A stretch of 64,000 bases of DNA from Eleusine coracana subsp. coracana (GCA_032690845.1 CM064433.1:36268658-36332657), one strand, 5' to 3'. Positions 32,290-44,704 are shown, numbered from the stretch's first letter. Numbers and translations: made by a program. The notes: generated by a model from the letters alone, not told the origin.

Positions 32290-34402
32290 CTCGTCACTTG
32301 AGATCAATGACATTCTAAAAATATAATGTAGAAGTAGATCTGGATTTTTATGATAACTAGAGATGATTATGTTCGTCCGATCGCAACGTTGAGCCTGCGT
32401 GTTCCATGGTTAGCAGTGGATGACCACTGTCGTCGTGGAAAGAGGGAGACAGAGTTGTTAACGGCGCGGAGCCTTTCAAAAATCACTTTGCTAGCTTCTG
32501 TATAGTAGTGACGTGAGGCGTTGTGCGGCCAGCGTGAAGTCCTTCCTGTGGCCAACGCGATGACAGAAAGCGTAACGTAGAAGAGAAAACACCAAAACTT
32601 CTTGTCGATATACAGAACTCTTTTTTTTTTAAGATGAGTACTCATTGCTATCTTAGAGAGATAAGCACAAAGAATCATCCATGAGACTGCCAAAATACAT
32701 AGCCTTTAGAAACGGCTTGCCAACTTGCTTCTTTGCTAAAACAGAAATGAGCGTCGATTAGCGGGACTGACGACGTAACGCTAGCTAGCCAGTACATTAA
32801 AAAGCGCCAAACAAGAATATTAAATCACCTCAAGGCATGCATATATTCTTTTAGATAATATTAAGTCGCTTTGAATCCGTGCCTAGGAAGCAAAAGAAAT
32901 GATAACCTCATAAAGAAAAAAAATGATTACTAAACACAACCTATTCAATATTGCTCGTAGTATTCAAGTGATAGGGTTATCATAGTACCAATGTGAGGCA
33001 CTGTGCAGCCAATGTGAAGTCTTCGCTTTGGCCAACACGATGACAAAAACGTAATATAGGAGGGAAAACACCAAAACTTCTTGTCGGTATACAAAGCTAT
33101 TTTTTTTAATGTGAGTACTCACTGCCATCTTAGAGGGATAAGCACAAAGAATTATTTATGAGACTACCAAAACATGTAGCCTTTTTAAACGGCTTGCCAG
33201 CTTGCTTCTTCTAAAATAAAAATGGAGAATCAATTGGCAAGGCTAACATAACGTTAACGAGTACATTAAAAGCCTCAAATAAGAATATTAAATCATTTTG
33301 AAGCATGCATAATATTTTTCAGATAATATTAAATCACTTTGAATTCGTGCCTAGACAGCAAAAGAGTATGAAGCAGGGCATGAATGGAGGAGAGGCTAGA
33401 GGGGTGTGTGAGCCATCGTCAACCACTCAATCAAAAATTCAAATAAGCTAGCACTTGAGACCAATGGCAATCTAGACTCATAATGTAGGAGTATATTTGA
33501 ACTTTCCAAGAACTAAATATGATCATGTTTGTTTGATCTCAATGCTGCGCTCATGTCTACATACTGTAGATAACCAGTGTCTCATTATGGAAAGGAAACT
33601 ACTTGCTAATGCACGAAGCCTTCCAAAATTACTCGCCGGCTTCTGCACAGTAGCAACAAAAGACATTACGTGGCCAACATGAAGTCCTCGTTGTGGCCAA
33701 TGTGATGACAAAAAGTGTAACGTAGGAGGAAAAACACCAAAACTTCTTGTCAGTATATATAGAGAGTTGTTTTTTAAGATGAATACTCACTGTCGTCTTA
33801 GCGGGATAAGCACAAAATATGTAGCTTTTGAAATGACTTGCAAGTTTGCTTTTGCTAAAATAGAATGGTTTGTTGATTAATTAGCAGGAGGACTGATGTA
33901 ACACCAGACCATACATTAAAAAGGTCAAACATGAGTATTAAATCATTTCAAGGCACGCATATTTTTAGATAATTCTAAATTGCTTTGAATCAATGTCTAG
34001 GAAGCAAAAGAAATGATGACCTCATGAAAATAAAATGATAGGTAAACACCGCCTGTCCTAGCTTGCTCATAGTAATCAAGTTATCTGAAGGGGAAAACAC
34101 CTATCTTTAAAGAAAGTCAAAGAATTTTTACTTCTTCACCAGTTCAAGTTCTTGCTAGAGATAACCGACTTTAGTCTTATTTTACCTTTTTCAAAAACCA
34201 ATTAGCTACTTTTGCTTCATTTTTTGTATTTTTAACTACCAAGTAAAATTTTATTAGGCTTTAAATTGGAAACCAAGTAGCTACTTTTGCTTCGTTTTTG
34301 TATTTTTAACAACTAAGTAAAATGTTATTAGCCTTTACTTTGCTTGCTAGTTTTTTGCATAATACAAATAGAGCATCCACTACTAACATTAGCCTAGCCT
34401 AT
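32290..34402. repeat. Tandem repeat array, left block (about 0.93-kb units)
   Basis: Three diverged units, the first two incomplete. Recurrent landmarks are ACACCAAAACTTCTTGTC (32588, 33070, 33737), a 'GTGAGTACTCACTGCCATCTTAG' like stretch, AGAATATTAAATCA followed by a GCATGCATA-type stretch, and CCTAGGAAGCAAAAGAAATG. The same landmarks recur in the blocks at 38549-40766 and 42180-42530. There is no long ORF and I do not recognise the family. The block starts about 280 bp upstream of the ICE1-like start codon. Confidence 0.65.
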
Positions 34403-34881
34403 TGTAAGCTTCATGACCATTGGTGTTTGGAAACTCCAAGGTATGAATGTTTTGGTGATTGAGTAACAACATAAAATGGTTACTAATGGCTACATCTAGT
34501 ATTGTGAATGTAGAACAAACTATCAACTCAAACATGAATATGGTGAATGTCGCCTTGATGATCAATGGAGGACTTGGTGGAGTGTCATGGAGATCTTAAT
34601 GGAGAGTTGCGATGATGGAGATAGATCAAGGCTAAGGACAGCTAGGTCCAAATGCGTGTGGTCACTTGGCTAGTGTGTAGGCTTGAGTCCATAGAAGAAA
34701 CCGGACTATCAAGAGGGCATGAGTCATTCTCTTAGAATTATCTAGGATTAGAGTGTTGGGATGATCAAGTAAAACACTAGGACACTTAGAGTGGCAGTGG
34801 AGAAGGTTTGGTCAAGGATTGGAAGCTTGGAGACAAGTCAAGAGGACAACAAGTTTTAGCTTCGGGACAAGTTAGCGTAAG
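34403..34881 (+). repeat. Truncated LTR of element 2
   Basis: The first 480 or so bases of the LTR: TGTAAGCTTCATGACCATT, then a GGTATGAATGTTTTGGTGAT landmark shared with 34882 onward and with the solo copy at 40767. Confidence 0.65.
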
Positions 34882-36800
34882 TGTAAGGATCATGACCATT
34901 GAGGTCACTCCAAGGTATGAATGTTTTGGTGATGAATGACAAACATGAAATGTGACTAATGTCTACACGAGTGTTATTCGTGTAGGAAACCTCTTCTACT
35001 CTATGATGATTGTTGACGGCGGTCTTGGTGATTCATGACAATGACCGCAAGCATGGAGGCTTGTCAGCTTGATGGAGTCCAAGGGTTGATGGAGATGGAT
35101 CAAAGCGAAGAACAAGCTATAGAGCAAGTGTTGGGAACACTTGTCTAGTTGTTAGGGCTTTTAGTCCATAGGAAAAACCGGACTATCAAGGGGGTCTAGG
35201 TCATTTCTCTTAGGTCATGTCTAGTCGGTGATGTGCAAGGTTGCTCGGTGAAATCACAGGCACTAGGTGATAGTGGAGAAGTCAAGGAGCTGTTCGGAGA
35301 AGTCGGGAAATGAAGTCAAGCGAGGATGAGGAGTTTCAACTTCTGGACGAAGTGACTGGACAGAGGGGTCAATGGTGACCGGACTGTACAGTCACTAAGA
35401 GGTTTTGTCCGGAGCCTACAGCGAGCAACGAGGAAACTGCCAAGTCTGGAAGACCTAGAAACCGGATGGTCCGGTCTAGTGACCGGACGGTTCGGTTAGT
35501 AGGTTTAGAACTTGGGCAGCGAGGAAGCATCGCTGGAAATGTTTCTGGACTGGAGAGAGAAACAGACCGGACGGTCCGGTCAGTGGAAGTCAGCAGAGGG
35601 GGCAGAGCCGTTGGAGCTGAAGTCTGCAGTGACTAGACGGTCCGGTCAGGTAGTGACCGAACAGTCCGGTTAGTAGGCCCAGAAAGCTGATTTCATGGAG
35701 CAATGGCTAGTTGGAGGTTGGAAGCCTATATAACTTCATTGCTAGGGTCTTGGAGACCTCTCTTGGCTAGTGGAATTGCCTGGAGAATTTGGTGAGAGCC
35801 AAGAGGCAAAGAGGAGAGCACTAGGAGGAGATATTGCATATCTTGAGAGTGCTAGTGGAGAGTAACGTGAGCATCTTGCACATCTAAGGCTAGGGTGTGC
35901 TTGAGGGTGTGATCTAGGCTGTTACTCTTGGTTTATGGTGAGACCTAGACCGGTTAGATGTCGGTGATCGAGCCTATCATGATTGGTTATGAAGTCCATC
36001 ACACGTTTGTACATGGTTTGAGCCTGCCGGTGAAAGGGGCATCGCTAGTGAGCACCCATGTCAGCTCGGGGAGTCCGATAAGTTCTCGAGGTAGGCGAGC
36101 TTGTGCCTTGGTGGCAGCGGTGACGCGCACCGTGTCTTCACTCCAGGAGTGATTGTGGGCTCGTGGGCGAGAACTCCACATTGGTGGCGGGAGGGACCAG
36201 TACTCCGGTGGGAGTGGTCCAACGAGAAGTAGGGGAAGACGCCTTCCTTCTGAGACCTCGAGGAAAAAAATCATGAGCTATCTCTTACTTTTATTCCTTA
36301 CTATGATGCTTTACTTTCCACTCTTACATACCGTGCTATTCATGCTTGTGTGCTTACCTTGCTCTAGTTGACTACCTAGTAGACTTGCATGAATAGGCTT
36401 CTTTTTTTGCTAGTAGTGGTTAGCTTTTATACTTGATCACTAGCATGTATAGGAGTTGCTTTGGCTTGTTTGATCACCCTAGTATGTATTATGCTACTCA
36501 TGCTTGTGTGCCTTCCATGTGCTTGTTTATTTAGTAGCTTTGCATTAGTAGGCTCCTTTGCTAGCTTGTTGTGTTCTTCTGCGTGTCTTCAATAATAGCT
36601 TGCATAGGAGTTGTATTGCCTTGTGTGATCCACTAGTATGCTTAGGTTGTTGTTTCTTTCATAGGTTCATTATCTTGCTAGTGTGATCATCACTAGAATT
36701 ATATAGGAGTTGTTTTGAGTGGTAGGTTTTAGGAATTGGCGAATTTGGTATATAGTATGAGTTACCGATTCACCCCCCTCTCGGTCACTCGATCCTTTCA
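34882..36800 (+). repeat. Complete LTR of element 2 (1.9 kb)
   Basis: Begins TGTAAGGATCATGACCATT and ends CTTTCA at 36800. The U3 contains several copies of a GACCGG-ACGGTCCGGTC dyad (35460-35680). A TATATAA box is at 35727-35733. Ends are fixed by the PBS two bases later. Confidence 0.75.
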
Positions 36801-36802
36801 AG

Positions 36803-36815
36803 TGGTATCAGAGCC
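36803..36815 (+). other. Primer-binding site of element 2
   Basis: TGGTATCAGAGCC, the exact initiator tRNA-Met complement used by plant LTR retrotransposons. Confidence 0.85.
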
Positions 36816-36868
36816 AAGTGCTCATCATAGGGCTTAATCGCCTTGAGTAGTGACCATATGGAGTTGGG

Positions 36869-37816
36869 ATGTCATCCCATTTGAGGCCGAGTCATGGTTC
36901 ATGGAAGAATCGCTTTAAAAGCTACCTAAATGCCATGATCTCGGATAAGTTTATGGATACACTTGTAGACTTTGCCAATCCCTTTACTGATAATCATGTA
37001 TATGATGATGATTGTGTGAATGTGCCTAGTTCTAGTGAGTGCCTAGATTCTACTAGTGATAATTTGATAGGTTGCTCTACTAGTGTGCCTAATGTGATGA
37101 TTGGTGATGTTGGCTCTCTTGATCTTGCTTGCTCTTCTAGTGTGACTAGTATTGATGATGCTTGTGAGTCTTTTATTGATCATGCTAGTGATTCACTTGT
37201 TGAACAATTCTTTACTTTTCATGCTAATGAGAATGAGGACTTACTTGACTCTCTTATTCGCTTGCGAGGTATTGTGAACAGGATTGGAGCAACTACTTTC
37301 GAGCTTCCCAAGATTGTGATAGTCGAGAAGATCCTCACCTTGCTCCCTAGCAGCATGCTCCTCTATATCACCCTTGATCTCATCATGGAGAAGGGTCTCT
37401 CCGTCAAGGATGTGATTGGGTTGCTCTTTGATGATGAGAAGATCACCGCAAGTTGGACTGGGGAGAAGATTTCCAAGGAAGACAATGGAGCATACTCAAG
37501 AAAAGGGAAAGAAGTAGCTTCGAGCTCAAACTTCTTTGATCCCTCCACAAGATTGCCTTGCAGTAGCTTCTACAACCCCGTCAGATCAAGACCTACACCA
37601 AGCTCTTCATCAGGCGCTTCATCAATCCCTACCTCAAATGTCATTCCAAGTTCTACTCCAAGCACTTCGGGTGGACCACGCATTGGTGTAGGGGGAGCGC
37701 CAACAACAATGCTCACACGATCATTAGAGATGATCAATCTCACCACTACGGCTCAGGCGTCTCCACCTCCTCTGCCACAAGATCGACTTTGGCATCTTCG
37801 TCGAGCTCACCAATAG
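36869..37816 (+). CDS. gag: Gag-like ORF of element 2 (non-autonomous)
   Basis: A 315-residue open frame directly after the PBS. GSWKNRFKSYLNAM near residue 10 and the LLDSLIRLRGIV to KILTLLPSSM region near 125-160 resemble the UBN2 gag domain of Copia elements. The middle is Asp/Ser-rich, the end Ser/Pro-rich. No zinc knuckle is visible, so it is shorter than a normal gag. No pol follows: after 37816 a gag-like stretch continues in broken frames to about 38160, then the right LTR piece. It probably relied on an autonomous partner. Confidence 0.6.
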   Translation: MSSHLRPSHGSWKNRFKSYLNAMISDKFMDTLVDFANPFTDNHVYDDDCVNVPSSSECLDSTSDNLIGCSTSVPNVMIGDVGSLDLACSSSVTSIDDACESFIDHASDSLVEQFFTFHANENEDLLDSLIRLRGIVNRIGATTFELPKIVIVEKILTLLPSSMLLYITLDLIMEKGLSVKDVIGLLFDDEKITASWTGEKISKEDNGAYSRKGKEVASSSNFFDPSTRLPCSSFYNPVRSRPTPSSSSGASSIPTSNVIPSSTPSTSGGPRIGVGGAPTTMLTRSLEMINLTTTAQASPPPLPQDRLWHLRRAHQ

Positions 37817-38159
37817 GATCTCATCTTTCAACTTGGTGAATTTGTGAGAAATCTGAATGATGACCTTTGTGATACTCTCTTAAGCATTTATGATCTTATG
37901 TGTAGGATAAACTCATTCAAAGGTCTTTGGAGGATCCCATCATATGAAGTGATTGATTGACTCCTCTTGCAAATCACAACTTCTGAGAGGGGTTTCTTAC
38001 TTGAGGAGGTAGTCAACAGAAGGCATGAGCTCTCAATTGAGAGGGCAATGAAGATGATACTTGTGCTCCACTCACAAGTGGGACATGTGCTTGAGCACGT
38101 CACTAGCCTCAGTAGCCAGTTTTTGGTACTCTCTAGAGACCTTACGGTGATGCTGCCAT

Positions 38160-38548
38160 AATATACGGTGACCTAGAGGATTTGTGCACAGAGAGACACT
38201 GAATATCAGAGGTCACCATATGGTTAAGCGGAGGTCACCGTATTGTATGGTGATTATACTCAGAGGTCGCTGTATGGTACAGTAGTACCTTACGATGGTT
38301 GGTTCACAGTTTCGCCAGCTTTTTGGCAACGGCTAGTGGAGTAGTTAGAGACTATATATAGCTGTTGTTGGGGTCTTTCAGACCTCTCTTGGCCATTTGG
38401 ATAGCTGGGCAAACTTAGGGAGAACCAAGAGGAGAAGAGAAGACACTAGAGCAAGGATTGGAGCTATTTTTGAGTGTCTTGAAGAGCAACACAAGAGCAT
38501 CCCGTGTCTCTAGCCTAGGAGGGGTTGTAGAGAGTAGATCCTTACACA
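38160..38548 (+). repeat. Right LTR fragment of element 2
   Basis: Resembles the TATA-to-U5 part of 34882-36800 (CTATATATAGCTG, then GACCTCTCTTGGC and a GAGAACCAAGAGG-like stretch), but its upstream repeats are of a GGTCACCGTAT type instead of CCGG, and its U5 is short. Confidence 0.5.
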
Positions 38549-40766
38549 TATACATTGAAAGAGTTTGAAACAATGCGTGAAAAGGGGAACAAGTGTGTGT
38601 GAGCTATCAATATATGGTCAATCAAAAATCAAATAAGCTAGCACTTAAGAGGAGTGACAATCTTGACATGTAATGTAGGAGTAGATATGGACTTTCCAAG
38701 TACTAAATATGATCATGTTCATTCGATATCAATCTTGCACTCATGTCTAAGAAGGTGCTAATGCACTAAGCCTTCAAGAATCGGTCATCAACTTTTTGCA
38801 GCATCACATAAGGTAATGCATACATGAAGACCTTTTGTGGCCAACACGATGACAGAAAGTGTAATGTAGGAAGGAAAACATCAAACTTCTTGTTGGTATA
38901 CATAGTTGTTGTTTAAGGTGAGAACTGATTGCCATCATAGAGAAAAAAGCACAAAGAATCATCTATCAGGCTGCCAAAATATGTAGCCTTTTAAAATGGC
39001 TTTCCAGCTTGCTTCTACTTGCTAAAATAGAATGGAGCATCGAATAGCAGGACTAACGTAATACTAGACAGTACATTAAAAACATCAAAGAAGGATATTA
39101 AATCATTTAAGGCATGTTTGTATCCTCAGTCATACATGAATTTTTTAGATAATATTAAATCATCTTGAATCCATGCCTAGGAAGCAAAAGAATGTCAACC
39201 TCATGAAAACAAAATGATATGGCCTGTTGCAGATTGCTCATAGTGTTCAAGTGATATGGTTCAGTTGTTTGGAATGGGAAAACACCTATCTTTGAATAAA
39301 ATCAAGGAATTTTTACTTCTTCATCACTTCAAGTGCTTGCAAGAGATAACCAACTTTTGTCTTGTTTTATCTTTTCTAAAAAAACAAGTAGCAACTTTTG
39401 TTTTGTTTATATATTTTTAACAACTAAGTAAAAAAATATTACCCTTTAAATTACTTGCTACATGTAATTTTTCCATAACACAAACGGGGCATCCACTACT
39501 AAGATTAGTCTACCTAGTACATTGAAAGAGTATGGAACAAGGAAGGGAGGGGGGGGGGGGGGAGTGGTGTGTGAGCCATCTGTAGCCACTCTCAACGTTG
39601 CACGCATGTCTACATAATCGGATGGGGGAGGGCGAGGGGGGGGGGGAGATTGTAGTGGAAAGGAAAGGAAAGGAATTAGTAATGTATGGAGCCTTCCAAA
39701 ATCAGTGGCCAACTTTTGCATAGTATTGACACAAGGTAATGCATGGCTAACATGAAGTCTTTGTTGCGACAGCACGATGACAGGAAGCATAATGTCGTCG
39801 GATGGAAAACACTAAAACTTCTTGTTGGTACACATAGTTGTTTTAAGGTGAGTACATATATAGAGAATCATCTGTGAGACTGCCAAAATAGAAATAGTTG
39901 GTAGCCTTTGAAAACAGTTTGCTAACTTGCTTTTGCTAAAATAGAAATAGAGTGCCCATTAGCAAGATGGAGGTAATGCTAGCCAGTACATTAAAAGCGT
40001 CAAACAAGAATATTAAATCACTTGGAGGCATGTATATCTCCTCATATATGCATGCATTTTTTAGATAATATTAAATCGTTTTAAATCCATGCCTAGGATA
40101 CAAAAGAAATGATAATATCATGAAAAGAAAATTGTAGTTAAAAACAACCTATTTGAGAATGTTCATAGTATTCAAGTGATATTGTCCAATTATATGAAGG
40201 TGGAAAACATCTATTTTTGTAGGAATTCATAGAGTTTTACTTCTCCATCAGTTTTTTTTCCTAGCAAGAGATAACCAACTTTTGTCTTATTTTAACTTTT
40301 TCAAAAACCAAGTAGCAACTTTTGGTTGGTTTTATGTTTTTGAACAACTAAGTTAAACTTAGTTTATTAGAGTTCAATTGCTTGCTAGCTTTTTGCGATA
40401 ACACAAATGAAGTGTTGACTACTACCGTTAGGCTATAGCTTGTACATTGAATGTTTATGAAACAAGGCATTTGTCTCCCTATATATACTTGTGCATGGAG
40501 GGGGGGGGGGGGGGAGGGGGAGTGGGGTGTGTGAGCAATCAACAACTGTTGATCCAATATCAAAATTCAAGACTAGGCTAGGTTTTGAGCAGGGACAATC
40601 TAGACATGCAATGTAGGAGTAGATATAGATTTTTTTAATGAATTAAAGATGATCATGTTCATTCGATTTCAAAATTGCACGCCCCAATGTACATTATTGT
40701 GTGTGGGGGTGGGGGGGGGGGGGAGGGGAGGAGGGATAGTGGATGACCACTATTGGCGTGGAAATG
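38549..40766. repeat. Tandem repeat array, middle block
   Basis: Two nearly full units (about 38549-39520 and 39520-40450) and the start of a third. Unit boundaries can be set at ACATTGAAAGAG or ACATTGAATG followed by a G-rich run and GTGTGTGAGC. Homopolymers G14 (39549-39562), G11 (39636-39646), G15 (40500-40514) and G13 (40711-40723) are part of it. Confidence 0.65.
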
Positions 40767-42150
40767 TGTAAGCTTCATGACCATTACATCCCCAACGTAT
40801 GAATGTTTTGTTGATTAATGATAGCTATGAAATATGACTAATATCTACACAAGTATTGTACGTACATGAATCATCTATCTCTATTCTACAATATTATTGA
40901 TGATGGTTGCCTTCATGATTAATAACGACCACAAGCATGGAGGCTTGAAGAGCTTGATGGAATCCAGGGTTTGATGGAGATGGATCAAGGCCAAGGAAAA
41001 GCTAGGCACAAGTGTGTTGGATCACTTGGCTAGTTGTTAATGCTTGAGTCCATAAGAAAAATTAGACTATAAAGGTGGTCTAGGTCATGCTAGTCGGTGA
41101 TGAGTGTGGATGCTCGGTGAAATCTCATGGCACTAGGTGATAGTGGAGAGGCCATGGAACTTCTAGAAGAAGCCAGGAAAACAAACTCAAGGAGATTACG
41201 AGAAGTTTTCAGCTTCAAGGAAGAGACCGTACAGTTAGGTGGCAAATATTAGAATGTACGGTCTGTATGAAGATTGTCTATAGTGATCATCAAGGTAAGA
41301 AGGAAATTGTTTGTAGGGATCAACCAGGCAGTCATGACTGTCCGGTGTGCAGATAGGATAGTATGATCACCAGTGATGGATTTCTAAGAGGAATGCTACG
41401 AGAGAACTTCTGTATGGAGAAAAGGATGAAGAGACTGACAGTCCGGTGTGTGAGGAAGAAATAGCTGGACGGAAGGTAGTTGGTCTACAATGGCCTTGAA
41501 GATTTGATTTCAGAGGAGCCTGGATTGTCCAGTCTGAGAGAGACCAAACTGTATGGTCTGTATGTCCAGAGAGTTGTTTCATGAAGCAACGACTACTTGG
41601 TTGTTGGAAGCCTATTTAAAGTTGTTACTCGGGTCTTGAAAATCCCTCTTAGCCATTTTTAGAGTTGGGAATATCAGAGAGTGCCAAGGGAGAGGAAGAG
41701 AGCACTTGGAAGAGATTGAAGATCTGTAGTGCTAGAGAGAATAGTAACTTGAACATCCATATATACATACCTAAGGCTAGGGTGTTTTTGAGAATATATC
41801 CGAGACTGTTACTCTTGGTCTATGGTGAGACCTAGACTAGTTAGGCATCAGAGCTAGAGCCTATCATGTTGGTTGTGAAGGTCGTCACAAGGTTTATACA
41901 AGGTTTGGGCTCTTTGTTTGAAGGAGCATTGCTAGTGAACTCCCATACCTTCACCCATGGAATGAAGTGTGTCCTTGGGGGAGAGCACTTGTTGTTGGGC
42001 AACAGAGATGGTCCATGACCTTGCTCGGAGGAGAAAGTGGTGCTCGTTGAATTAGACATCATCATCACTTGATGGAAGGGAGCGAGACTCTGATGGGAGT
42101 GATCCAACGAGGCGTGGGGGAAGGAACCATCCTTTTGAGACCTCAGGAAA
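40767..42150 (+). repeat. Solo-type LTR of element-2 family
   Basis: Begins TGTAAGCTTCATGACCATT and follows the 34882-36800 LTR (GAGCTTGATGGA, GGATGGTCC-type repeats degenerate, AGCCTATTTAAAG TATA region) up to a GACCTCAGGAAAAAATCATGAG stretch near 42140. It is about 0.5 kb shorter at the 3' end than the full LTR, has no PBS after it, and again interrupts an array unit. Confidence 0.6.
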
Positions 42151-42179
42151 AAATCATGAGCATTCCTTGGCTCGTCATC

Positions 42180-42530
42180 TGTGTGCTATAGTTTATAGGG
42201 TGATAATGAACTAGAAAGAAAATGAGAACTAAACATGTACTCTAGTTCTCATAGTCTTCCAGTGATATGGGTGAGTTGTTCAAAGGGAAAAACATATATC
42301 TTCGAAGGAATTCATAGAATATTAACTTGGTCAATTCAAGTTCTTATGAGATATAGCCAACTTCCACCTCTTTTATCTTTTCCAACAACCAAGTAGAAAG
42401 TTTTGCCTTTTTATTTATTTTGTAACAATTAAGTAAAACTTTATTGGCCTTTTTAAATCACTTGCCAACTTTTGCTAGAAAAGAAATGGAGCATTGACTA
42501 CTGACGTTAGATTAACTAGTACATTGAACC
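42180..42530. repeat. Tandem repeat array, right remnant
   Basis: Matches the unit tail seen at 34060-34400 and 39230-39520 (GAGATATAGCCAACTT, CAACAATTAAGTAAAAC, GAGCATTGACTACT, TAGTACATTGAA). It shows that the solo-type LTR sits inside the array. Confidence 0.6.
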
Positions 42531-44240
42531 AAGGTGTGTTTATCCTCCTATAATCACTTTTTTACAACAAAGTGTTAAAATTTTTCTTCGACATATATGA
42601 AGGCTTAGGAGTATACATGAAGAAATATTTTTTTCCCAACATGAAGAAATAATATTTATTTTGCCTAGGTGGGTTGGTACTTTCCAAGGCATCGTAGAAA
42701 CACTCTACCCTATGTTTCTGTTGATCTACTTGAGGCAAGTTATTTATATGTACAACCTCACCTCCAAACAGCTGTGTATATTATAGTGGTTGTATATATG
42801 ATACAAAGTCACCGTGTGGTGGTAGGGAACGATATAACAACCATAAATCTAACTTCTGGAAAGTCGCCATTGAGTGTTATCGTGATACTCCTTGAGGATT
42901 AGTGGATCACCCATTAAGGAAACGACCCGGCCCATCACGGGCTTGTGCCGTGCTGGCGCGGCACGGCCCGTTGGCCACCTATAATGATACATATCTATTC
43001 TGTACAATACCATATATGACCATGAACTATCAAATTTGTAAAAAAGAAAATTAATGGAACTCATCTATGCGTGATCTAGTTCTTTTGCAAACATCTCAAT
43101 CAATTTGAGTCATAGGCACAAATACCAAGAATATGACCATTGTTAGAGACCTACATTCATTGACATTAGTCACAATAACCTTGCTATACTTACTCACCGA
43201 CACCAAAACTTGGGCTTTTGATGCTTAACAATATGCTCCAACTTTGTCTCTTGCACTAAATGATCAAGTGCATAAAGCTTCCCTCGATAGATACAATGGG
43301 TAAGGACATGGATTTTTCCTTGGTTATAGTGGATAGAAGCAAAACAAGATCCAACAAAAAGCAACAGTGATTGACAAATTGATTGTAAGTTTTACTCAAG
43401 TCCATACCACGTGCAAATGAGCCAAAAGTTGTAAACTTAAAAATTTTACCAAAAACAAACTTTGAGGTGTGCAAAAGTTTTTAGAAAACAAACCCTAATT
43501 TTATGGATGCAAATAAATTTGGACCCTCATATTTCATACCATTTATGAGATACAGAAACAACAAATTTAGGTTATAAATTCACTAGAAAAAATACACTAT
43601 TATGTCCTCTAGTGCATTTTTTTTGCAACACTTGTGTTTTTAATATCTCAAATGGTATATTGAGACTGAGGATTAAATTTTGTGTGCATCCGTAATATTG
43701 ATGCAACTTGTGATGGTGAACTTTCAACACACTTTTGCACACATCTAAGTATTGTTTGATGAAAATTTAAGCTTTTAACTAAATGAAATGTATATAAAAA
43801 TTCCTTAATTTATTGATGCATACTTCTAAACTATCATACATATGGATATAATACAATTCATTTGAATAAGTTGCACGTATAATGTTTGGCTTGAAATATA
43901 TATACTATGTATAAATAGAAGTTAGAATTTTGTTCACAAGCATTTATAGGACAAATTTGGTAGGACTTATATTCCTTTATTTTAGAACTGCAAAATACTA
44001 GAGTTTGCTAGAATCGAATGCAAGTTTAGACTGGTACACCCACAATGAAAGGGTTGTATGCATGCATGGAGGATGCAAGCATGAAAATGGAAATGTTTTC
44101 ATTGTCTAAGGAAACGCCTAAATGAAACCTTATAGAAAGAAACGCTCTTTACTGTTTGTCATGTTTGAAGTCACCATGCAAACATTGTTGAGCACTAGTA
44201 ATTTCTCATGCGATTGTCTAGATAACCATTAGGTGATATG
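42531..44240. other. Intergenic, no gene seen
   Basis: AT-rich DNA. A short GC-rich patch at 42920-42980 (CGTGCCGTGC and GGCACGGCCCG) resembles part of 24840-24960 and may be the relic of a shared repeat. No ORF of note. Confidence 0.4.
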
Positions 44241-44242
44241 CA

Positions 44243-44592
44243 CTAGTGCGTTAGGGGCAGACGAGGCCCTGGCCTCCCCTTGCTCCAGAAATTTTTCTAA
44301 GGATTTGAACAAATTTGCTAGCTCGAAATAGATAGATGTTTGGATTTCTTGAGCTTAATACATGGAGAATGAAGGAATCAACAAAGCCTAGTCACGCGCG
44401 GCCTACTGCTGCTCGTCCATTCACAGTTCATTGATTGGGATCTGCCTGTCGTTGTGAGAAGCTGCAGTACGTGCTTGTTTGCCGTTCATTATTCAGCGAT
44501 TAGGATCTGCCTTATGTGCTTGTTTGCTTCGATGTATCTCCATTGTTACTGTTCATGCCCCCCATATGGTCCGAAGCTGGCTCCGCCACTGA
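44243..44592. mobile_element. Possible short TIR element (GGCGGAGCCA type)
   Basis: The right end read on the minus strand begins CAGTGGCGGAGCCAGC and continues to a GGGGGGC run, a pattern common to an abundant grass repeat. The left end, around 44243-44280 (TAGTGCGTTAGGGGCAG, then GGCCTCCCCTTGCTCC), looks like the opposite terminus but matches poorly. Interior has a duplicated AGGATCTGCC / GGGATCTGCC segment. Confidence 0.35.
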
Positions 44593-44659
44593 TATATGAC
44601 TCCAAAGTCCAAATAACAAATCGCTCATATTTTGTCAAAATATCACATCCAGAGAAGCC

Positions 44660-44660
<1 letters not shown>

Positions 44661-44700
<40 letters not shown>
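44661..44700. repeat. (CT)n microsatellite
   Basis: About 20 CT dinucleotides in a pure run. Open frames reading through it (SLSLSL or ERERER) are artefacts. Confidence 0.95.

Positions 44701-44704
<4 letters not shown>

Larger units (their letters stand above)
34403..38548 (+). mobile_element. Composite LTR element 2 inserted in the array
   Basis: A Copia-type unit that starts TGTAAG at 34403 and ends CCTTACA at about 38548, splitting one array unit. Flanking pentamers CCTAT and CATAT match at four of five positions, so a target duplication is plausible. Inside are an LTR fragment (34403-34881), a complete LTR (34882-36800), a PBS, a gag ORF and a right LTR piece (about 38160-38548) that lacks part of U3. 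The two LTR starts in tandem suggest unequal recombination or self-insertion. No pol is present. Confidence 0.6.
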
